The notes beneath the pieces were generated by a model. It saw nothing but the letters and a program-made list of their open reading frames with translations. It had not been told where the DNA came from and searched no databases. A stretch of DNA of 64,000 nucleotides from Litoreibacter arenae DSM 19593 (GTDB taxonomy: Bacteria; Pseudomonadota; Alphaproteobacteria; Rhodobacterales; Rhodobacteraceae): contig NZ_KE557314.1 of the NCBI RefSeq assembly GCF_000442275.2, positions 589,085 to 653,084 of the forward strand, given 5' to 3'. The translations under genes were made by a program, and so were the position numbers. Each line of letters opens with the position of its first letter. Within the stretch, counting starts at the first letter, position 1. Shown here in pieces: positions 36,548 to 44,857 of the stretch.

Positions 36548-37600
36548 CTAGATCGGCAAGCCGACGTCGATGCCTTCGAGGTCCGCATAGGCATCCCCGA
36601 ACGCGCCGCCAGCTTCCTGCTGTTGGCTTACGAAGTCATCAAGCGAACCGCCCGGAATGAGGCCGGTGTGGTCCGCCAGATAGCGCGCGATACGCACCTG
36701 AGCCCAAGGCAGCATCAGGAACAGCGTGCAAATCACGACGACCATGTTTGACACGGCAATCCACAACAGCTTCGGCGCGGTGACGTTCGATGCGAAACGG
36801 TGGCCGCCTTGCAGGGTGGTGTTGTTGTAAACCGCGTTGCGGGTCAGCGCCTGATAGATAAACGCCGCCGGCAGGAAGGCCGCGAAGAACAAAACTTGAA
36901 TTAGAATTAGGACTGGTAGATTTTGAACACCATCAGGTGTAGGCGATACGGCATCGTGAAAGACGAAATACAGCAGTAATGTTCCGATGACATTGACCAA
37001 AACTACAAAGCCAATTGCCCACAAAAAGGCCATATAAAAAGCACTCAAGTTTACGTCTAACTTGAAGGTTGCCTGCCCTAGTTTGTGATTGTCGACGGAG
37101 AACCTCTTGAGCGCGCGATCCCATATTGGAAAGGTTGTAAATAGTGTTAGCGTCATTAGGATCGGGTACACGAGAAACACCAAGAACGCCCGACCCGTTG
37201 TGCCAATAAAGCCGAACCTGACGTTTGAGAAGCTGGACATGCGAGCGTTGAAAAGCATGCCGCGCACAATCAGCCAAGGGTAAGCAAAAATTAACACGAC
37301 CAACATCAGCCAACCCAAAGGCGGTACCGCTAGCAGCAGTACGTTGAGCAAAACATAAACGCCAATAATAATCAGACGCCCGATCAGGATTTGCTTGCCG
37401 GTTGCATGGTAGTCAAAGTTGCGCCCCTCGACATAGGTGTTGCCGTAGAAATATTTGCGGTGACGGACCTTCGCCCAAGCCGAGTAAATGCCCAAGGTCA
37501 CGATGCTCAGCAGCAGGTTGACGATCCAGATGCCGAACCATTCCTTGGCGTTGCCTGTAAACTCGAAGGGCTTCGCGCCCACTGGTAAGCTCTCACTCAT
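36548..37600 (-). CDS. DUF898 (YjgN-like) membrane protein with an AT-rich core
   Basis: A 350-residue membrane protein of the YjgN/DUF898 family: FEFTGNAKEWFGIWIVNLLL, SAWAKVRHRKYFYGNTYVEG and the final MLPWAQVRIARYLADHTGLI are typical; about seven helices. DNA of the central part (roughly 36885-37400) is much AT-richer than both ends and neighbours, with codons such as ATA, TTA and AGA, yet the frame is intact. This suggests mosaic replacement of the core by recombination. The function is unknown; it is in an operon with the M48 protease. Confidence 0.85.
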   Translation of the reverse strand: MSESLPVGAKPFEFTGNAKEWFGIWIVNLLLSIVTLGIYSAWAKVRHRKYFYGNTYVEGRNFDYHATGKQILIGRLIIIGVYVLLNVLLLAVPPLGWLMLVVLIFAYPWLIVRGMLFNARMSSFSNVRFGFIGTTGRAFLVFLVYPILMTLTLFTTFPIWDRALKRFSVDNHKLGQATFKLDVNLSAFYMAFLWAIGFVVLVNVIGTLLLYFVFHDAVSPTPDGVQNLPVLILIQVLFFAAFLPAAFIYQALTRNAVYNNTTLQGGHRFASNVTAPKLLWIAVSNMVVVICTLFLMLPWAQVRIARYLADHTGLIPGGSLDDFVSQQQEAGGAFGDAYADLEGIDVGLPI

Positions 37601-37743
37601 TGTAAATTTCCTCTGTCCAATGACTGCTTTTTGTCAAACGTAATAACGGGGCCAGCGATATTTGGGAATCCCTTATGACGCTAGCGAATTCCGCTGGTCC
37701 TAGCCGTGAAATCCGGCTTTAAATCGGCGGAAGGAGGGCACCT

Positions 37744-37791
37744 ATGACATATCTTGAGGAAATCCGCCTGGCGCGGCGGGCAGTTCAATGA
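37744..37791 (+). CDS. 15-codon leader ORF coupled to the sulfotransferase-like gene
   Basis: A very short frame (MTYLEEIRLARRAVQ, stop) whose ATG is preceded at proper distance by the best ribosome site in the region (AAGGAGGG, 37731-37738). Its stop TGA overlaps the ATG of the next gene (ATGA at 37788-37791). The downstream gene has no strong site of its own, so its translation probably depends on this leader. It could be a regulatory leader peptide or the fused remnants of a deleted gene. Confidence 0.55.
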   Translation: MTYLEEIRLARRAVQ

Positions 37792-38489
37792 AGATCGCCA
37801 TGTGGTCCGGCCCGCGCAATCTGTCGACGGCGATGATGTACAGTTTCGGCAACCGCCCCGATTGCGAGGCCGTGGACGAGCCGTTTTACGCCGCCTACCT
37901 GCACGCCACGGGCATCGAGCACCCGATGGGCGCAGAGGTCATCGCATCGCAGGAAACCGACCCCGCAAAGGTCGCGGCCGCCTGCGCCGCGCCGCCCGCG
38001 CAGCATCGCTACATGAAGCATATGCCGCACCATATGCTCGACTACTTCCCGCTGGACTGGGCCGAGGGCTGCGTCAACGTCCACCTGATCCGCCATCCCG
38101 CGCGCGTGATCGCCAGCTACGCCGCCAAGCGCGAGAACCCGACTCTGGAGGATATCGGCTACCCGCAGCAAACCGCACTATATGACAAGATCGGCGGCTT
38201 GGTGATCGACAGCCACGACATCCGCGAAGACCCCGAGGCCGCGTTGCGGGTGCTGTGCGACGCCATCGGTCTACCGTTTTCCGACGCGATGCTGCATTGG
38301 CCCGCCGGACCCAAACCCTTTGACGGGGTCTGGGCATCGCATTGGTACGGCGCGGTTCACCGCTCCACCGGCTTCGCGGGGCCGGAAGGGGTGCTGCCAA
38401 AACTGGACGGGGAGGCGGCGGAATTGTGCGAAATGGCCCTGCCGCATTACGAGGCGCTGAAAGCCCGCAAATTGCTAATCGCATCATAA
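37788..38489 (+). CDS. Sulfotransferase-like P-loop protein
   Basis: A 233-residue cytoplasmic protein. The start MKIAMWSGPRNLSTAMMYSF holds a phosphosulfate-binding-like P-loop, and VNVHLIRHPARVIASYAAKR has the second (3'-phosphate) motif expected for PAPS-dependent sulfotransferases. Small members of this group often sit near aminotransferases in Rhodobacteraceae. The acceptor is unknown, and a true sulfotransferase activity is not proven by these motifs. Confidence 0.8.
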   Translation: MKIAMWSGPRNLSTAMMYSFGNRPDCEAVDEPFYAAYLHATGIEHPMGAEVIASQETDPAKVAAACAAPPAQHRYMKHMPHHMLDYFPLDWAEGCVNVHLIRHPARVIASYAAKRENPTLEDIGYPQQTALYDKIGGLVIDSHDIREDPEAALRVLCDAIGLPFSDAMLHWPAGPKPFDGVWASHWYGAVHRSTGFAGPEGVLPKLDGEAAELCEMALPHYEALKARKLLIAS

Positions 38490-38723
38490 ATGGTGGGTTT
38501 TTGATTTGATTGGGTTTACGGAATTTCAACACCTGTAAACGCGAAATCGGAAAATCGAGCAAGATCAGCCAAAGAAGATTAACGCCAAAAAGACCAAGGT
38601 AACCCATGGGTTACCGTCATCTTTCATCTTTTTTAGCCCTTGGTGAAACTTCTGCGCCGCCGTTCACGTGACTCCAAGCACACCCCCCATACCGGGGGAC
38701 GTGAGCTAAAGGAGTTACGACAC
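38490..38723. promoter_or_regulatory. Intergenic region with an 18-bp perfect palindrome
   Basis: 234 bases before the DUF7282-like gene, AT-rich in the first 100. It holds GGTAACCCATGGGTTACC (38598-38615), a perfect palindrome, followed about 20 bases later by CTTTTTTAG. It may be an operator for the downstream gene; as a hairpin (7-bp stem, loop CATG) it could also end sulfotransferase transcripts. AAAGGAG (38708-38714) is the ribosome site for ATG 38724. Confidence 0.55.
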
Positions 38724-39140
38724 ATGAAATTCTTCATCGCTACAACCGCCGCTGCCCTGACAATCGCTGGGTCCGCTCTGGCCGACGGCCATGCACCAAC
38801 GCCAAGCGTCACGGCAATGGATCAGGACGTCTCCAACGGGGTCGTCTCTGCTGACGCCGTCACCGCTGGCGAAAATGGCTGGCTGGTCGTCCACCGCACT
38901 GGTGCCGACATGAAGCCTGGCCCAGTGGTGGGTTTCGCCCCCCTGCGTATGGGTGACAACGCCGACGTCGCCGCCATTTTGCAAGAACCAGTAGCCTCGG
39001 GCGATATGCTGATGCTGATGGTCCACGCGGAGCAAGGCGGCATGAAAACCGGCGTCTTCGAATACACACTTGGCGCCAAGGAAGACGGGCCGATCAAGCC
39101 CGACGGCAAGCTGGTGATGCAGGTCATCACCGCCAAGTAG
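38724..39140 (+). CDS. Exported DUF7282-like small protein
   Basis: A 138-residue protein with a signal peptide (MKFFIATTAAALTIAGSALA, then DGHAPTPS). The mature part has the pattern of DUF7282-type domains: MDQDVSNGVVSADAVTAGE, GWLVVHRTGADMKPGPVVGF, then MLMLMVHAEQGGMKTGVFEY and GPIKPDGKLVMQ. Small, abundant-looking periplasmic protein of unknown role with its own promoter region and a strong terminator, so it is probably monocistronic. A frame from 38640 would add 28 unneeded residues. Confidence 0.75.
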   Translation: MKFFIATTAAALTIAGSALADGHAPTPSVTAMDQDVSNGVVSADAVTAGENGWLVVHRTGADMKPGPVVGFAPLRMGDNADVAAILQEPVASGDMLMLMVHAEQGGMKTGVFEYTLGAKEDGPIKPDGKLVMQVITAK

Positions 39141-39171
39141 AGTTAGTGCGTTAGCGAGTGCACGAGTTAGG

Positions 39172-39198
39172 ACGGCGCCCTTATCGGGGCGCCGTTTT
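39172..39198 (+). terminator. Rho-independent terminator after the DUF7282-like gene
   Basis: ACGGCGCCC (39172-39180) and GGGCGCCGT (39187-39195) form a perfect 9-bp stem with loop TTATCG and are followed by TTTT. It lies 31 bases after the stop and just before the convergent argG stop. Confidence 0.85.
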
Positions 39199-39200
39199 AG

Positions 39201-40427
39201 TTACTTCTTCAGGCGCTTATCGCGGGCTGCCAGCAGCTTCAACCGCAGCGCGTTCAACTGGATGAACCCCGCCGCGTCCTTCTGGTCATACGCGCCCGCG
39301 TCTTCCTCGAACGTCACATGCGCCTCGGAATAGAGAGAGTGATCCGACCACCGCGCCACGGTCCGCGCCAAGCCTTTGTAGAGCTTCAGGCGCACGGTGC
39401 CGGTGACATGCTCTTGGCTCTTGTCGATCAGCGCTTGCAGCATCTCGCGCTCTGGCGAGAACCAGAAGCCGTTATAGATCAGCTCTGCATATTTCGGCAT
39501 CAGCTCATCTTTCAGATGCGCCGCGCCGCGGTCCAGCGTAATCGACTCGATCCCGCGATGGGCTTCCAGCAGCAAGGTGCCGCCGGGGGTCTCGTAGATA
39601 CCGCGTGATTTCATGCCGACAAAGCGGCCCTCGACCAGATCAAGGCGGCCGCAACCATGCTTGCCGCCCAACTCGTTCAGCTTGGTCAGGATCGTGGCGG
39701 GCGACATCGCCTCGCCGTTGATCGACACCGCATCGCCCTTCTCGAACCCGATTTCCACGAATTCCGGCGTGTCGGGGGCATCCTCTGGATGGACCGTGCG
39801 CTGGTAGACGTAATCCGGCGCCTCGTCGGCGGGGTCTTCCAGAACCTTGCCCTCGGACGAAGTGTGCAGCAGGTTCGCGTCAACCGAGAACGGCGCCTCG
39901 CCGCGTTTGTCCTTGGCGATCGGGATCTGGTTCTGCTCGGCAAATTCCAACAGCTTGGTGCGGGACGACAAATCCCATTCCCGCCAAGGGGCGATCACCT
40001 TGATGTCGGGGTTCAGCGCGTAGGCGCTAAGCTCAAACCGCACCTGGTCGTTGCCCTTGCCCGTCGCGCCATGTGCCACGGCGTCAGCGCCGGTCTCAGC
40101 GGCGATCTCGACCAGACGCTTGGAAATCAATGGCCGGGCGATGGAGGTGCCCAGCAGATAAAGTCCCTCATAGACCGCATTGGCGCGGAACATCGGGAAG
40201 ACGAAATCGCGCACGAACTCCTCGCGGACATCTTCGATATAGATGTTCTCGGGCGCGATCCCCAGAAGCTCCGCCTTCTTGCGCGCAGGCTCCAACTCCT
40301 CGCCCTGCCCCAGATCGGCGGTGAAGGTCACCACTTCGCAGCCATATTCGGTTTGCAGCCATTTCAGGATGATCGAGGTATCGAGGCCACCGGAATAGGC
40401 GAGCACAACTTTCTTGGGGGCGGACAT
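39201..40427 (-). CDS. argG: Argininosuccinate synthase
   Basis: Joins citrulline and aspartate with ATP in arginine synthesis. 408 residues from ATG 40427 ([20 protein letters not shown]). The PP-loop motif [36 protein letters not shown] and [20 protein letters not shown] plus the late [20 protein letters not shown] are typical. An open frame upstream to 40580 has no homology and is not used. Confidence 0.97.
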   Translation of the reverse strand: MSAPKKVVLAYSGGLDTSIILKWLQTEYGCEVVTFTADLGQGEELEPARKKAELLGIAPENIYIEDVREEFVRDFVFPMFRANAVYEGLYLLGTSIARPLISKRLVEIAAETGADAVAHGATGKGNDQVRFELSAYALNPDIKVIAPWREWDLSSRTKLLEFAEQNQIPIAKDKRGEAPFSVDANLLHTSSEGKVLEDPADEAPDYVYQRTVHPEDAPDTPEFVEIGFEKGDAVSINGEAMSPATILTKLNELGGKHGCGRLDLVEGRFVGMKSRGIYETPGGTLLLEAHRGIESITLDRGAAHLKDELMPKYAELIYNGFWFSPEREMLQALIDKSQEHVTGTVRLKLYKGLARTVARWSDHSLYSEAHVTFEEDAGAYDQKDAAGFIQLNALRLKLLAARDKRLKK

Positions 40428-40571
40428 TTGGGTGTCTCCGACTAAGCTAAAGGACGCCATGGGCGATAGCGTCAATGTCACAGGGGTGCAAGGGCGTGCA
40501 TGGCTGTGATTGACGCTAACGGCGTTTGCAAGCAGGGTCGCCGCAAAGAAAAAGCACGGGCAACGGATACA

Positions 40572-41330
40572 ATGCGGCAAGCACTCGACATCTTCAGCTA
40601 CGGGCTCACACAGCTGTTCGGCAACTTCGGAACCGCGTTGCGGTTGACCGGATTGATCTGGCTGCTGGCGAGCCTTGCAGTCTACGCACTTGGCTACGCC
40701 ATGGTTGGACTGCCCATCGGGGCTATGTCCGTGCTCCCGGATGCAGAGGGGGAGATGCCGGCGCTGTCCGCCACCTTCACCACGGTTTCGATTGCGATCA
40801 ATCTGCTGGCCGGGGCATGGGTCACGCTACTATGGAGCCGTTTTTGCCTTGGCGCGGACATCCCGCGCGGCTTGCTGCCATCTTTCAAGGGGATGCCGGT
40901 CGGCGGCCACCTGCTGACGCTGATCCTCGTGCTGGCCTCGGTGGGCGCGGCGGCGTTCGTGCTGTCTTTCCTTGGCTCCTTCGCGTTGCCCTACATGCCG
41001 CTTCTGGTCGGCTTCTTCGTCTATCCGCTGGTGGGCCTATACGTTCTGATCTGGCTGTTCCTACGGCTTGGCGCGGCGATCCCTGCCTCGGCGGCGGGGC
41101 AAATCATGTCACTGAGGCAAGCATGGTCCGGCTCTCGCGGTGCCGCGCTTTGGCTGCTGGCGATACTGGCCGTCATCTTGCTGGTCGTGCTCACCGCGCC
41201 CTCTGTCCTGCTTGCGGGTCTGCTTATCCCCGGCAACGTCTACAGCGTTATTTCTTCGTGGCTCATCCTGCTGATCGGTACCGGCTGGCTGGTCGCAATC
41301 TTCCGGCGCATCCCGCCGGTGACGAAATGA
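40572..41330 (+). CDS. Six-helix membrane protein upstream of ilvA (family not assigned)
   Basis: A 252-residue integral membrane protein with about six helices ([119 protein letters not shown]). The outline recalls Yip1-like membrane proteins but I cannot assign a family. Its stop overlaps the ilvA start (ATGA), so the two are translationally coupled. ATG 40572 gives a natural N-terminus; ATG 40500 is an alternative with 24 more, basic residues. Confidence 0.7.
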   Translation: MRQALDIFSYGLTQLFGNFGTALRLTGLIWLLASLAVYALGYAMVGLPIGAMSVLPDAEGEMPALSATFTTVSIAINLLAGAWVTLLWSRFCLGADIPRGLLPSFKGMPVGGHLLTLILVLASVGAAAFVLSFLGSFALPYMPLLVGFFVYPLVGLYVLIWLFLRLGAAIPASAAGQIMSLRQAWSGSRGAALWLLAILAVILLVVLTAPSVLLAGLLIPGNVYSVISSWLILLIGTGWLVAIFRRIPPVTK

Positions 41331-42574
41331 CCGCCTTCACCGATGCCGCCCGCGCGGCCTGCGCCGCGATGCGCCCGCTGTTCGAGCCGACGCCGCTGCA
41401 ACTGAACGACTACCTGTCGGAGATGTATGACGCGCGGATTTACCTCAAGCGCGAAGACCTGTCGCCGGTGCGGTCCTACAAGATCCGCGGTGCCGTCACG
41501 GCCATGTCGAACCGGCTGGCCAGCGACCCCGAGCAGCGCAACTTTGTCTGCGCCAGCGCGGGCAACCACGCCCAAGGCTTCGCCTTCGCCTGCCGCCATT
41601 TCGGGGTGACGGGCGAGGTGTTCATGCCCATCACCACGCCGCAGCAAAAGATCGACAAGACCCGCGCCTTTGGCGGGGAGTTCGTCAAGATCCGTCTGAC
41701 CGGCGACTATTTCGACCAGACCTTGCAGGCAGCACAGGACCACTGCGCAGCGATAGGCGCGTATTTCCTGTCGCCCTTTGACGATCCTGATGTGATCATC
41801 GGCCAAGCCTCCGTCGCGGTCGAGATCGAGGCGGAGATGGACACTCCGCCCGACATGGTGCTGCTGCCCGTTGGGGGCGGCGGATTGTCTGCGGGCGTCA
41901 CCCGCTATTTCAACGAAACCGGCGCGGATATTTCCTTTCGCTACATCGAACCTTTGGGCGGCGCGTCCCTGACCGTCGCGTTGGCCAACGGCAAGCCGAC
42001 CAAGCTGGCCCATGTAGACACCTTCGTCGACGGTGCCGCCGTTGCGCAGATCGGTAAGCATACGTTCGAGGTGCTGAAGCACGTTGACCCGGGCCACGTT
42101 TTGCTTGCCCCCGAAAACCGCATTTGCGGCACCATGATCCGCCTGCTCAACGTCGAGGGCATCGTTCTGGAACCGGCTGGCGCACTGGTGATCGACGCAC
42201 TGGACGAGTTAGCCGACGAGATCAAAGACAAGACCGTCGTTTGCGTAACCTCCGGCGGGAATTTCGATTTCGAGCGCCTGCCCGAGGTCAAGGAACGCGC
42301 CCAACGCTACGCCGGACTGAAGAAGTACCTGATCCTGCGGATGCCGCAGCGCCCCGGTGCGTTGAAGGATTTTCTTGCGCTGCTTGGCCCTGATGACGAT
42401 ATCGCGCGGTTCGAGTATCTGAAGAAATCCGCCCGCAACTTCGGCTCTGTGCTGATCGGGATCGAGACGAAAGACCCCGACGCCTTCGCCCGCCTGTTCC
42501 AAGCCATGACCGAGGGCGGGTTCGAGCATCGCGACATCACCAATGATGAGGTGCTGGCAGAGTTCTTGATCTAG
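41327..42574 (+). CDS. ilvA: Threonine dehydratase (threonine ammonia-lyase)
   Basis: PLP enzyme making 2-oxobutanoate from threonine for isoleucine synthesis. 415 residues, short biosynthetic form. The PLP Lys is in VRSYKIRGAVTAMSN; CASAGNHAQGFAFAC and LPVGGGGLSAGV are cofactor motifs. The C-terminal YLILRMPQRPGALKDFLALL is an ACT-like regulatory domain, usually the isoleucine-sensing part. Start overlaps the previous gene by ATGA. A longer frame in this phase runs upstream to 40526 but is an artefact of GC-rich DNA. Confidence 0.95.
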   Translation: MTAFTDAARAACAAMRPLFEPTPLQLNDYLSEMYDARIYLKREDLSPVRSYKIRGAVTAMSNRLASDPEQRNFVCASAGNHAQGFAFACRHFGVTGEVFMPITTPQQKIDKTRAFGGEFVKIRLTGDYFDQTLQAAQDHCAAIGAYFLSPFDDPDVIIGQASVAVEIEAEMDTPPDMVLLPVGGGGLSAGVTRYFNETGADISFRYIEPLGGASLTVALANGKPTKLAHVDTFVDGAAVAQIGKHTFEVLKHVDPGHVLLAPENRICGTMIRLLNVEGIVLEPAGALVIDALDELADEIKDKTVVCVTSGGNFDFERLPEVKERAQRYAGLKKYLILRMPQRPGALKDFLALLGPDDDIARFEYLKKSARNFGSVLIGIETKDPDAFARLFQAMTEGGFEHRDITNDEVLAEFLI

Positions 42575-42864
42575 GTCTGCAAGCCCTCCAGAAATGCGGT
42601 TTTAGACTGTTGATAAAGCGCGTGAAGCTCGGCCACCGGTGGTGCGGCAGGCATCTGCTCCATCCGTTCGCACATGGCGCGGAAGCCTTCAAACCCCAGA
42701 TTCGCCGCACTGCCCTTGAGGAAATGCAAATCATCGGCGGGCGGCGCATCGCCTAATGCGGCCAGCTTTTCCTCTACCTCCTCCAGAAACAAGGCGGTGA
42801 CTTCCTGAAAATCCTCTGCCCCCAGATCATCCTTCAATTCCGCTACTCTTGACCAGTTCAACAT
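42571..42864 (-). CDS. Histidine phosphotransfer (Hpt) domain protein
   Basis: A 97-residue single-domain protein. The phospho-acceptor His is in LHFLKGSAANLGFEGFRAMC; the N-terminal LKDDLGAEDFQEVTALFLEE helix fits the four-helix bundle. Free Hpt proteins relay phosphate between hybrid kinases and response regulators. It is divergent from the RbaY-like receiver-phosphatase, a likely partner. No histidine kinase is nearby. ATG 42864 is preferred to 42879. Confidence 0.88.
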   Translation of the reverse strand: MLNWSRVAELKDDLGAEDFQEVTALFLEEVEEKLAALGDAPPADDLHFLKGSAANLGFEGFRAMCERMEQMPAAPPVAELHALYQQSKTAFLEGLQT

Positions 42865-42999
42865 CAACAATATTCCCAATACGACTCTTCACGATGACAC
42901 GCTGCGCCCCAAATCTTAACGAGCCGTAACTGTTCAAATTGTATTCAATCCAATTTGACCATTCACCATCTCTTAAGTCCCGAGCGGTCATGTGCAGGC
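42865..42999. promoter_or_regulatory. Divergent promoter region Hpt / RbaY-like gene
   Basis: 135 bases, AT-rich. It contains CAAATTG-9-CAATTTG (42935-42957), a 7-bp dyad typical of a dimeric regulator site, and just upstream TTAAC (42916-42920) and GTAAC (42926-42930), which only partly fit a CtrA full site. Confidence 0.4.
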
Positions 43000-44313
43000 A
43001 TGATACGCCCGAATTCAGCGGCCCGCGCGGTCGCCCAAACACATCAGTTCGAAGCCCTTGATTGGGAAGACACCAGCGACACCGACCCGTCGCTGCCGCA
43101 ACGGGTGTTGGTGGTCGATGACAGCCGGATGCAGCGACGGTTGCTATCGTCCAGCCTGCGCAAATGGGGCTATGATGTGCTGGAGGCCGCGTCGGGGGCG
43201 GACGGGTTGGCCTTGTGCAAGGAGCATGACATCTCGCTGGTGCTCAGCGATTGGGTGATGCCGGGCATGTCGGGGCCGGAATTCTGTCGGGCCTACCGTA
43301 GTATGGGACGCGACGATTATGGCTATTTCATCCTGCTGACCAGCAAGGGCAGCAGCGACGAGATCGCCGAAGGCCTGAACTCCGGCGCAGATGATTTTTT
43401 GACCAAGCCGGTCAATTCCGGCGAGTTGCGCGCACGGCTGCGCGCGGGCGAGCGGGTGTTGCAGATGCAGGCCGCGCTGGTGGACAAAAACCATATCGTC
43501 AACGCCGCGCTAAGCAGGATCGAAACGCTGTATGACGCCCTCAACCACGACCTGTCGGAGGCGCGACACCTTCAGCAATCGCTGGTGCGCGAGACGGATA
43601 TTGAATTTGCCGAAGGCCGCATCGCTCTGAACCTGACCCCCAGCGGGCATGTGGGCGGCGACCTTGTGGGGCAGTTTCGGATCAACGACCACCAGATCGG
43701 GCTGTTCTCGCTGGATGTGTCGGGGCATGGCGTCACCTCGGCGCTGATGACCGCGCGGCTGGCAGGGTATCTGAGCGGGTTGACACCGAACCAGAATATG
43801 GCGCTGGACCGTATGGACGACGGAAGCTTCAAGGCCCGCGATCCCGCCCAAACTGTCAGCGACCTGAACGACCTGCTGCTGCGGGAGCTGGAGACGGAGC
43901 ATTACTTCACCATTGCGCTGAGCATCGTCGACCTGACGACCGGCCGCATGCGCAGCGTGCAGGCGGGCCATCCGCATGCTGTCTTGCAACGGCGCGGGTA
44001 TCCTCCGGTACTTCTGGGTGACGGGGGCATGCCCGTCGGACTGATTTCCAACGCGCCCTACGAGTCGTATGAAACACAGCTGAGACCCGGCGACCGGCTG
44101 GTCCTCTACTCCGATGGCATCACGGAGGCAGAAGCGGCGGACGGACAAATGCTGGAGGAAGACGGCCTGAACATCATTCTTGATGGCGCCCGAGACAAGG
44201 ATGGACCGGACGCCCTGGACCACCTGCTGACGGCGCTAAGTGCCTATACCGGATCGACCGAGTTCGACGACGACGTGTCTGCGTTGGTTTTCGACTATAC
44301 CGGGCCACCATGA
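43000..44313 (+). CDS. Response regulator with PP2C/SpoIIE phosphatase domain (RbaY-like)
   Basis: A 437-residue protein. Residues about 35-150 are a receiver domain: VLVVDDSRMQRRLL, phospho-acceptor Asp in LVLSDWVMPGMSG, Lys in DDFLTKPVNS. After a coiled linker (about 155-195) comes a SpoIIE-type phosphatase: VGGDLVGQFRINDHQIGLFS, DVSGHGVTSALMTA, and LYSDGITEAEAADGQ with metal-binding Asp residues. Rhodobacter capsulatus RbaY, which acts on the RbaVW partner switch and gene-transfer-agent expression, has this layout. RbaVW homologues are not in the window. ATG 43000 is preferred over 42955. Confidence 0.88.
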   Translation: MIRPNSAARAVAQTHQFEALDWEDTSDTDPSLPQRVLVVDDSRMQRRLLSSSLRKWGYDVLEAASGADGLALCKEHDISLVLSDWVMPGMSGPEFCRAYRSMGRDDYGYFILLTSKGSSDEIAEGLNSGADDFLTKPVNSGELRARLRAGERVLQMQAALVDKNHIVNAALSRIETLYDALNHDLSEARHLQQSLVRETDIEFAEGRIALNLTPSGHVGGDLVGQFRINDHQIGLFSLDVSGHGVTSALMTARLAGYLSGLTPNQNMALDRMDDGSFKARDPAQTVSDLNDLLLRELETEHYFTIALSIVDLTTGRMRSVQAGHPHAVLQRRGYPPVLLGDGGMPVGLISNAPYESYETQLRPGDRLVLYSDGITEAEAADGQMLEEDGLNIILDGARDKDGPDALDHLLTALSAYTGSTEFDDDVSALVFDYTGPP

Positions 44314-44316
44314 CGC

Positions 44317-44757
44317 CTAGAGCCCGAACACCTTTCGCACAAAATGGCGGTCGCCGTCATTGCCCAACATCCGCGCAGCGTCCGCCGGTGACATCCACAG
44401 GGCGGTGTGGCCCTGCTCGGTCGGCGGGCCGCGCTGCAATACGGGGCGGGCGATGTAGACGCTACACAGTTTTTCCGCCCAGTAACCATAGTCGGGCATA
44501 TAGACGAAACGGCGGAACGCACCCAGCTTGCGCGGGGCGGCCATGGTCCAGCCGGTTTCCTCCAGCACCTCGCGGTGCAGCGCCGGGATCGGGTGTTCAC
44601 CCGGATCGACACCGCCGCCGGGCAGCTGGACCTCGGGGCGCGGGCCGTCTTGAATCGTAGTCAACAGGTCCTCGCCATTCCACAGAATCGCGTAGGCCCC
44701 CGGCCTGCGGCGATAGGGTTTTCCGGCTTGAAAGGTCTCGCCAAAGCGTCTGATCAT
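44317..44757 (-). CDS. Nudix hydrolase
   Basis: A 146-residue nucleoside-diphosphate-X hydrolase. The Nudix box reads GGVDPGEHPIPALHREVLEE followed by TGW, with the REVLEE glutamates that bind metal. An aromatic/basic N-terminus (FGETFQAGKPYRRRPGAYAI) precedes it. The substrate cannot be predicted. It ends three bases from the stop of the convergent RbaY-like gene. Confidence 0.9.
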   Translation of the reverse strand: MIRRFGETFQAGKPYRRRPGAYAILWNGEDLLTTIQDGPRPEVQLPGGGVDPGEHPIPALHREVLEETGWTMAAPRKLGAFRRFVYMPDYGYWAEKLCSVYIARPVLQRGPPTEQGHTALWMSPADAARMLGNDGDRHFVRKVFGL

Positions 44758-44857
44758 GGTGCAACTCTGCCCTGCGTGTGGCGCCTGCCCCTTGGGGAAT
44801 GGATTGTCGCGCCTATCTAGACACGGTATGCCAAGCCCTCAGGCGTAAGGAAACCCC

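Noticed and set aside
40526-41326. Upstream extension of the ilvA frame (267 codons)
   Set aside because: It overlaps the membrane-protein gene in another phase, and ilvA homology begins at ATG 41327, which is coupled by ATGA.
42916-42930. TTAAC...GTAAC before the RbaY-like gene as a CtrA site
   Set aside because: Spacing and the second half deviate from TTAA-N7-TTAA; reported only as part of the regulatory region.
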